Below are positions 1-3,811 of a DNA stretch of 5,142 nucleotides, one piece after another. How positions within the stretch are numbered: the first letter of the stretch is position 1; each line of letters starts with the position of its first letter. A program made the position numbers and the translations under genes. This stretch comes from Gemmatimonadales bacterium (lineage in GTDB: Bacteria; Gemmatimonadota; Gemmatimonadetes; Gemmatimonadales; GWC2-71-9): NCBI GenBank assembly GCA_004525055.1, contig SPDF01000154.1, forward strand, positions 1-5,142, written 5' to 3'. Under the pieces are notes generated by a model, which searched no databases, was not told the DNA's origin, and worked only from the letters and a program-made list of their open reading frames with translations.

Positions 1-176
1 ACGGCGGGAGCCGCCTCCGGGACAGACACCACCACACGGTGGTTACCGAACGAGTCTGCTATCCATGTGCCCGAGCGATATGGATAGGATTGGGCGGCAG
101 CCGGGCGCGGCGCGAGTGCTGCGATCAAGGCGGCCAGGGACGCGCATCGGATCCAGAACTGGTTCGGAGACTTCAT
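1..176 (-). CDS. Exported protein of unknown function, N-terminal fragment (cut by window edge)
   Basis: The frame is open from an ATG at 176-174 to the left edge, giving 58 complete residues. They read as a Sec signal peptide: Lys2 and Arg10, a hydrophobic Ala/Leu stretch at about 11-22, then APRPAAA followed by Gln29, so cleavage after Ala28 is likely. The mature part begins QSYPYRSGTW and continues with a GNHRVVV segment. I do not recognise the family. The ATG at 176 is preferred because GAGGGA lies just upstream; an in-frame ATG at 188-186 would overlap the tspO stop as ATGA but has a poorer ribosome site. The gene follows tspO after 8 nt on the same strand, so co-transcription and coupling are likely. 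The rest of the protein lies outside the window, so length and function cannot be judged. Confidence 0.72.
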   Translation of the reverse strand, partial: MKSPNQFWIRCASLAALIAALAPRPAAAQSYPYRSGTWIADSFGNHRVVVSVPEAAPA

Positions 177-184
177 CGGTTCCC

Positions 185-1075
185 TCATCCGCAGATGGCC
201 GCCCGCGAGGACCACCGCGCGCGAAACGTCCCGGCGACCGTATCGCCGGAAAAGGTGAGTCGGTACGATCCCAGGAGGCTACCGTCCTCCTGGGGGGCGC
301 CAAATTCCACCGTACCCCGATTGGTGGTCGCGCACTCGCCCCCGGGCTGGCACCGGAGGGCGATCCCGGAGCCTCCCTCCACTCGGCCGAACTCGACCCG
401 GCGGGCCGACAACCGTGCCCCTGGCTCGTAGATGATCAACTGGAGATAGGGTGGCGCCGGGGGGAGCGTATCAATATCCGAGGATTCCGACAGGAAGATC
501 GAGGTGGCGGGGCCATCATAGGGTGCACAATCGGCGACGGCGACCCCTTGAGACAGGGGCCCGGCTACAGACAGGGGACGCTCTCCCGGGTTTCGCTTGG
601 CGATGGAGGCATTGAGCACGCCGGCGAAGGAGACCCAGACGAGATAGGGAACCAGGAGCCAGCCGGCCAGCGGCCGGATCCGACGAAAGGCGATCAGGGC
701 ACCGAGAATCACAACCCAGAGGACCACAAGCTCGGCCAGAGCGAGGTCGGGCCTATGCCAATGGAAGAAGAGCCACGACCAGAGGGCATTGAGTGCGAGC
801 TGCAGGCCGAAGAGGAGAAACCCAACCCGGCCAGCTCGGGTCCGGCGCCCCTCCCACGCCAGCGCCGCGGCAATTCCCATCAGGATATACAGAGTTGTCC
901 ACACCGGTCCGAAGATCCAGGAGGGAGGATTCCATGCAGGCTTGTTGAGGGAGTTATACCACTCACCCGGCGCCGCCGCGAGGCCGCCGACGGCCCCGGC
1001 CAGCAGCGCCACGACCACCCAGGCAAGCACCGTCCGCGGCTTGGTACTACGCGAATTGATCAGCGGATCCCCCAT
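185..1075 (-). CDS. tspO: TspO/MBR family membrane protein with extra C-terminal cysteine-containing domain
   Basis: Residues about 15-160 are a full TspO/MBR (tryptophan-rich sensory protein, translocator protein homologue) domain with five membrane segments near 15-34, 52-73, 84-104, 109-130 and 136-157. Diagnostic motifs are WYNSLNKPAWNPP (39-51), FGPVWTTLY (55-63) and LNALWSWLFFHWHRP (95-109). Family members bind porphyrins, and some degrade protoporphyrin IX in light. TspO proteins are usually about 150-190 residues; this one has 296. The extra 135 residues begin near 161, look beta-rich and contain four cysteines (183, 242, 248, 295). Basic residues sit at the N-terminus, at GRRTRAGR (76-83) and at RRIR (131-134). 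By the positive-inside rule this puts the C-terminal domain in the periplasm, where the cysteines could form disulfides. Start: ATG at 1075 with AGAAGG (1090-1085) 9 nt upstream. An exported protein gene follows closely. TspO assignment is firm; the C-terminal domain is unrecognised. Confidence 0.92.
   Translation of the reverse strand: MGDPLINSRSTKPRTVLAWVVVALLAGAVGGLAAAPGEWYNSLNKPAWNPPSWIFGPVWTTLYILMGIAAALAWEGRRTRAGRVGFLLFGLQLALNALWSWLFFHWHRPDLALAELVVLWVVILGALIAFRRIRPLAGWLLVPYLVWVSFAGVLNASIAKRNPGERPLSVAGPLSQGVAVADCAPYDGPATSIFLSESSDIDTLPPAPPYLQLIIYEPGARLSARRVEFGRVEGGSGIALRCQPGGECATTNRGTVEFGAPQEDGSLLGSYRLTFSGDTVAGTFRARWSSRAAICG
551..577. repeat. 9-bp direct repeat at the TspO / C-terminal-domain junction
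   Basis: AGACAGGGG occurs at 551-559 and again at 569-577, exactly 18 bp (six codons) apart. On the coding strand it encodes the repeated Pro-Leu-Ser in PLSVAGPLSQG, at residues 167-169 and 173-175 of the TspO fusion. It falls in the linker just after the last membrane segment. The repeat is short and could be chance, but its in-frame spacing and position at the domain boundary are notable. Confidence 0.5.
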
Positions 1076-1251
1076 AATGACAAACCTTCTAATACATTGC
1101 TGCTAAATTGTTTATCGAGTTACACATAAAGTTATGTATCACTAGTTTGTCACGCCGGCACGCCCGGTCGACTGCGTCCCTCGCCGAGGTCACAACGGTT
1201 TGGTGTGCTCGCGCGTAACAGGCAGGTCACCCACCTGATCACGGAGGCACC
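1076..1251. promoter_or_regulatory. Divergent intergenic region between tspO and the Spy-like gene
   Basis: This 176-bp spacer lies between two divergently transcribed genes and must hold at least one promoter for each. The left half (about 1080-1150) is much richer in A/T than the flanking genes, as expected for a promoter/operator region upstream of tspO; the right half (1151-1240) returns to high GC. Reading towards tspO, a GTGACA (1155-1150) is a possible -35, but no convincing -10 follows at the right distance, so I do not assign a promoter. Ribosome sites are clear at both ends: AGAAGG 9 nt before the tspO ATG, and GGAGG (1243-1247) 4 nt before the ATG at 1252. Confidence 0.6.
1116..1145. 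promoter_or_regulatory. Imperfect 30-bp dyad, candidate operator
   Basis: The core is a perfect inverted repeat, ACATAA (1124-1129), AG, TTATGT (1132-1137). Symmetry continues outward with AGT (1118-1120) against ACT (1141-1143) and single matches at 1122/1139 and 1116/1145, so 11 of 15 positions pair. It lies 41-70 bp upstream of the tspO start codon, a typical position for a dimeric transcription factor site. No specific regulator can be named from the sequence. Confidence 0.45.
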
Positions 1252-1677
1252 ATGCGGTTCAGAAGCATCGCTTCGGCAGCAGTCCTGGCCCTCGGACTCG
1301 CCGCCGTACCAACTCTCTCAGCCCAGACCCCCGGCACCCCACCCCCCGGCGGCCAAGGCCAGCGCGGCGGCGCCGGCCGGATGCAGGCGATGGCGCTCCA
1401 GGGGATCACCCTGACCGCTGTCCAGCAGGCCAAGGTCGACTCGATCACCGCCAAGACGCGGGCGCAGATGCCGGCGGTGACACCGGGCACGCCGCCGAGC
1501 GACGCCGACCGCGCGAAGATACGGAGCCTCTCGATGGCCTCAGTTCAGGAGGTCCGGAGCGTTCTGACCCCCGACCAGCAGGCGATCTACGACAAGAACG
1601 TCGCGCAAATGCAGCAAATGATGCAGCAGCGGATGCAGGGTGGACCGCCGCCGGCGGCTCCAGCGAAGCCAGAGTAA
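1252..1677 (+). CDS. Spy/LTxxQ-like small periplasmic protein
   Basis: This 141-residue protein has a clear Sec signal peptide (Arg2, Arg4, hydrophobic core 7-20, cleavage after LSA24 leaving Gln25). A Pro/Gly-rich linker (27-41) is followed by an alpha-helical part with two LTxxQ-type motifs, LTAVQQ at 54-59 and LTPDQQ at 105-110, the second continuing AIYDKN. This is the pattern of the Spy/CpxP-like family, whose characterised members are periplasmic chaperones or envelope-stress sensors; the paralogues in many phyla are uncharacterised. The tail is rich in Met and Gln (Met120, 123, 124, 128) and ends in a PPPAAPAKP segment. The ATG is supported by GGAGG (1243-1247) 4 nt upstream. It stands alone on the plus strand, divergent from tspO and convergent with the Fe-S gene. 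Family assignment is fairly sure; the client or stress signal is unknown. Confidence 0.85.
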   Translation: MRFRSIASAAVLALGLAAVPTLSAQTPGTPPPGGQGQRGGAGRMQAMALQGITLTAVQQAKVDSITAKTRAQMPAVTPGTPPSDADRAKIRSLSMASVQEVRSVLTPDQQAIYDKNVAQMQQMMQQRMQGGPPPAAPAKPE

Positions 1678-1695
1678 CCGGGGCTAGTCACCCGG
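1678..1695. terminator. Weak hairpin between convergent genes
   Basis: CCGGG (1678-1682) and CCCGG (1691-1695) can pair around an 8-nt loop directly after the stop of the Spy-like gene. The stem is only 5 bp and no T-run follows on either strand, so it is at best a poor intrinsic terminator. It overlaps the stop codon and last codons of the convergent Fe-S gene. With stops only 6 nt apart (1677 and 1684), the two transcripts must overlap to some extent. Confidence 0.2.
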
Positions 1696-1908
1696 CTTCA
1701 TCCGGAACTGAAGCGCCCCGGACGGGCAGCGGCGGACCTGTTCCGCCACTCGCTCGGCCGGGGCGTTTTCCGGCCGGATCCACCGCTTGAGCTTCACGTC
1801 GAACACGGTCGGGAGCCCCCGTATACAATCTGCCGCGTGAATGCAGACATTCGGGTCGAAGGAGACCACCACCCCACCTCCCTCATACATCTGTAGCCGC
1901 TTCGGCAT
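1684..1908 (-). CDS. YjdI-type divergent 4Fe-4S mono-cluster protein
   Basis: This 74-residue protein resembles the Fer4_19 / YjdI family of single-cluster iron-sulfur proteins. It has CIHAADC (Cys22, His24, Cys28), then RGLPTVFD and WIRPENAP, and CPSGAL at Cys61 near the C-terminus, the same order and spacing as in YjdI. Such proteins presumably carry electrons in the cytoplasm. The frame also allows a GTG at 1917, overlapping the upstream stop as GTGA. However GGAGG (1921-1917) would then overlap that GTG, whereas it lies 8 nt from the ATG at 1908, so the ATG is chosen. The gene follows the IYD-like flavoprotein with 5 nt between stop and start, and its Shine-Dalgarno lies inside that gene, so translational coupling is expected. 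It may serve as electron donor to the flavoprotein; that is inference. Confidence 0.85.
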   Translation of the reverse strand: MPKRLQMYEGGGVVVSFDPNVCIHAADCIRGLPTVFDVKLKRWIRPENAPAERVAEQVRRCPSGALQFRMKPGD

Positions 1909-1913
1909 CCCTG

Positions 1914-2582
1914 TCACCTCCAGGTCACGACTTCGTTGAGCGGCTTTCGGACGATGTCAGGCACTCTGGCGTCCGCCGCCGGAAACCCCACCACGAGCAG
2001 GAGCATCGCCTTTTCCCGAGCCGGTCGTTCCAGTAGTTCGTTCAGGAAACCCATCGGGCTTGGCGTATGTGTCAGCGTCACGAGCCCGGCGTGGTGCAGG
2101 GCCGCGATGAGCATGCCCATGGCAATCCCGACCGACTCCTGCACATAGTAGTGCGTGAGCCGACTGCCGTCTGGGCGCACACCATATCGCTCGGCAAAGA
2201 CCGCAATGAGCGCCGGCGCGACGTCGAGGTATTCCTTTACCTCGTCCGTCCCCAGCGGTGCGAGCGCCTCGAGCCACTCAGCCGGCGCGGTGGCGTAAAA
2301 CTCCCGCTCTTCCCGCTCCGCCGCCTCCCGGATGCGGTGCTTGAGCGCTGGGTCGCGCACCACCACGAAGTGCCAGGGCTGGATGTGGGCGCCGCTGGGC
2401 GCGGTCGCCGCCGCCCGCAGACAGTCCTCAAGCACGCCGTCGGGAATGGGGCGATCGCTGAACTGTCGCACCGTGCGCCGGCGGGCGAGCTCATCGGCGA
2501 ATTCCCTGCCCCGCAATTGCATCGCTTCCGGCTCGAGCGGGTGCCAGGTCGTCAGGGGTACGAATCGCGGCTCGGCCGCCAC
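1914..2582 (-). CDS. Nitroreductase-fold FMN protein, iodotyrosine deiodinase-like
   Basis: The 222-residue protein is a nitroreductase-superfamily flavoprotein closest in pattern to iodotyrosine deiodinase (IYD). Seen directly: ARRRTVRQFSDRPIP (33-47, FMN phosphate-binding region), APSGAHIQPWHFVVV (61-75), KEYLDVAP (116-123), HYYVQESVGIAMGMLIAALHHAGLVTLTHTP (144-174) and RKPLNEVV near the end. Compared from memory with human IYD, Glu92, Tyr96 and Lys116 align with the residues that grip the substrate zwitterion (Glu157, Tyr161, Lys182), and Thr173 with the flavin-N5 Thr239. IYD proteins reductively remove halogen from halotyrosines. The start is GTG at 2582, sharing one base with the VOC stop (TAGTG), with GGAG (2594-2591) 8 nt upstream; the later ATG (residue 21) would remove a conserved-looking lead-in. 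Unlike mammalian IYD there is no membrane anchor, so it is cytoplasmic. The true substrate is unproven. Confidence 0.9.
   Translation of the reverse strand: MAAEPRFVPLTTWHPLEPEAMQLRGREFADELARRRTVRQFSDRPIPDGVLEDCLRAAATAPSGAHIQPWHFVVVRDPALKHRIREAAEREEREFYATAPAEWLEALAPLGTDEVKEYLDVAPALIAVFAERYGVRPDGSRLTHYYVQESVGIAMGMLIAALHHAGLVTLTHTPSPMGFLNELLERPAREKAMLLLVVGFPAADARVPDIVRKPLNEVVTWR
1917..1921 (-). promoter_or_regulatory. Ribosome binding site deciding the ATG start of the YjdI-like gene
   Basis: Minus-strand GGAGG spans the end of the IYD-like gene and lies 8 nt upstream of the ATG at 1908-1906. It would abut or overlap the alternative GTG at 1917-1915, so the shorter 74-residue protein is favoured. 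Confidence 0.7.
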
Positions 2583-2953
2583 TAGTCTGACTCCGCCTTG
2601 AACGCCGGATTCTCGATGACACCGAAGATGTTCCCGAACGGGTCACGCACGGCGCCGATCATGACCCCATGGTCCGCGAGGGGTTCGAAGGGAGCCGCTC
2701 CCAACTCGATGAGGCGCTTCCACGCAGCCTCGGCGTCGGGCACTCCCCAGTACGCTACCCCCGCCGGCGTCCGGTCGGCCTCGGCACTCTCGTCGGGGAG
2801 AAGGCCGAGTTCGTACCCTGCCACGGTGAACCCGACGTAGTACGGTTCGTCAAAATAGGGGCCGAAGCCGAGCACCTCGGTATACCAGGCCTTTGCGGCC
2901 GCCAGATGCTTGGTCGTGTACACCGCGGTCCGGAGTCCAAGAAAGTGTTTCAT
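2582..2953 (-). CDS. VOC (glyoxalase/bleomycin-resistance) fold protein lacking canonical metal ligands
   Basis: This 123-residue protein has the two beta-alpha-beta-beta-beta modules of the vicinal oxygen chelate fold. Module one holds KAWYTEVLGFGPYF (21-34) and YELGLLPD (47-54); module two holds GVAYWGVPDAEAAWKRLIELGA (65-86, written as the family pattern) and DPFGNIFGVIENP (104-116). In metal-dependent VOC enzymes His/Glu usually occupy the positions that here appear to be Thr9, Val66 and Gly111, so a metal-free binding or isomerase-like role is more likely than glyoxalase I activity. The ATG at 2953 follows GGGAGGGG (2967-2960) by 6 nt. A CCCCC at 2974-2970 could pair with that ribosome site in the mRNA. 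The gene overlaps the IYD-like gene by one base and lies 42 nt downstream of the MliC gene. The substrate is unknown. Confidence 0.88.
   Translation of the reverse strand: MKHFLGLRTAVYTTKHLAAAKAWYTEVLGFGPYFDEPYYVGFTVAGYELGLLPDESAEADRTPAGVAYWGVPDAEAAWKRLIELGAAPFEPLADHGVMIGAVRDPFGNIFGVIENPAFKAESD
2591..2594 (-). promoter_or_regulatory. Ribosome binding site deciding the GTG start of the IYD-like gene
   Basis: Minus-strand GGAG, embedded in the last codons of the VOC gene, lies 8 nt before the GTG at 2582-2580. That GTG overlaps the VOC stop codon by one base (TAGTG). This supports GTG over the later ATG and implies stop-restart coupling between the two genes. Confidence 0.65.
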
Positions 2954-2995
2954 CGATTACCCCTCCCGTGGGGGCGGTTCACAGTGGCAGTGCAC

Positions 2996-3694
2996 CTAGT
3001 GGTCAACGCCAAACATCGCGAGGTACTGTCGAACTTCGCCGAGGACAAAGTTCTGGCGGGCGACCATATCACGGAGCGGGATCTCTGCCGCCCGTTGGAG
3101 GGAGTCGGTCGTCCAGAGGATGAGGGTCGTGTCGCGGAAGAGGTACTGCGAGACGGGGCCCCGCACTACCTCGAGACGCCCGCCCACGAAGTAATACTCG
3201 GTGCGGCTGTCCATCACCCCGGCGCCGTTTGGCTCGGTGACCGTCAGCTTGACTGCACGGCCACTGTCCGCCCAGAGCGAGAGCACCCGGGGCTGCCACC
3301 CGCGGGCCTCCGGCTGGAGTCGGCGAGTTTGAGGCTCGAGTGCTCCGGTGAGACCGTCGATCGAGTCCGCCACCTGCCTCGCCCGCTCAGGACTCGGCGC
3401 GGAATCGGGTTCCGGGATCGCCTCCGCCGTCCGACAGGCGCTGAGGAGCACCTGTCCACCCCGCTCCAGCCGTGCTTCGCCCCCCTTCGTGTGGAGGGTG
3501 TAGCGGCCATCGCTGAATCTCACCCCCGACGCCGCCCGCTCCGGGTACAGCCGGACGGTTCGATCAGGCGGGAGGTGCAATTCGGCAAACCGGGGCCGGA
3601 ATGCGACGACGATCGCGTCTCCACCGGGGCAGAGGTACGTCGTGGGGGCGACGGGCCGGGAGCAGGCCGCAATCGTCAGCAGGGTGGCGGTCAT
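2996..3694 (-). CDS. MliC-type C-type lysozyme inhibitor lipoprotein with extra C-terminal domain
   Basis: Counting from the ATG at 3694 this is 232 residues. A lipobox-like TIAAC places the lipid-bearing Cys at 11. Residues 19-88 match the MliC/PliC lysozyme-inhibitor domain: YLCPGG with Cys22, SGVRFSDG (56-63), KGGEA (70-74) and a closing Cys87, Cys22-Cys87 being the likely disulfide. Ser56 and Lys70 are 14 apart, as are the Ser and Lys (89 and 103, from memory) that P. aeruginosa MliC inserts into lysozyme. Residues about 120-232 form a second, unrecognised domain with alternating beta-like segments. MliC proteins are usually little over 100 residues, so the extension is unusual. It should act on the periplasmic side of a lipid-anchored membrane. 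From the ATG the signal peptide is very short and lacks a basic residue; a CTG at 3715-3713 with a good ribosome site gives a better one. The divergent neighbour is an exported peptidase; the VOC gene follows after 42 nt. Confidence 0.8.
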   Translation of the reverse strand: MTATLLTIAACSRPVAPTTYLCPGGDAIVVAFRPRFAELHLPPDRTVRLYPERAASGVRFSDGRYTLHTKGGEARLERGGQVLLSACRTAEAIPEPDSAPSPERARQVADSIDGLTGALEPQTRRLQPEARGWQPRVLSLWADSGRAVKLTVTEPNGAGVMDSRTEYYFVGGRLEVVRGPVSQYLFRDTTLILWTTDSLQRAAEIPLRDMVARQNFVLGEVRQYLAMFGVDH

Positions 3695-3811
3695 GGCGGA
3701 CCGGAGGGGGGGCAGATGTCCTCCAGCGTGCGGAGCGGGTGGGAGATTGAATACCTTTCGCAAGATCACGCCCCACGGGCGGGGCGGCAAGGACCTGACT
3801 GGAGGCATCTC
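3695..3811. promoter_or_regulatory. Divergent spacer between the lipoprotein and peptidase genes
   Basis: This 117-bp region separates the minus-strand MliC gene from the plus-strand peptidase and should carry promoters for both. The only clearly less GC-rich stretch is about 3744-3768 (around ATTGAATACC and CGCAAGATC). I see no hexamer pair good enough to assign. It contains the GGAGGA described for the lipoprotein and GGAGG (3801-3805) for the peptidase. Confidence 0.45.
3719..3724 (-). promoter_or_regulatory. Strong Shine-Dalgarno upstream of the MliC gene pointing to a CTG start
   Basis: Minus-strand GGAGGA at 3724-3719 is followed after 3 nt by an in-frame CTG (3715-3713), seven codons before the first ATG. 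Measured from GGAGG the gap is 4 nt, the same as before the Spy-like gene at 1252. Its distance to the ATG at 3694 is more than 20 nt, too far to serve it. The CTG start would add an Arg-containing n-region to the lipoprotein signal. Confidence 0.5.

Noticed and set aside
663..677. Perfect inverted repeat CCGGCC-AGC-GGCCGG
   Set aside because: It lies inside the tspO coding region over conserved membrane-segment codons. Such GC palindromes arise often by chance in DNA of this composition.
65..1129. Long plus-strand open frame opposite tspO
   Set aside because: Its translation is Arg/Gly/Pro/Asp-rich and low in complexity, with no family motif. It is antisense to a clear TspO gene, and GC-rich DNA routinely leaves such frames open.
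1076..1251. Named light-response operator (CarH/LitR type) upstream of tspO
   Set aside because: TGTA-like words occur, but the properly spaced direct repeats expected for such sites are not convincing, so only an unnamed dyad is reported.
1717..1908. YjdI-like protein as an ordinary ferredoxin
   Set aside because: Only three cysteines are present, in CxHxxxC and CP arrangement, which matches the divergent mono-cluster family rather than CxxCxxC ferredoxins.
2067..2585. Plus-strand open frame opposite the IYD-like gene
   Set aside because: Composition is that of a reverse-strand shadow and it overlaps a strongly motif-supported gene.
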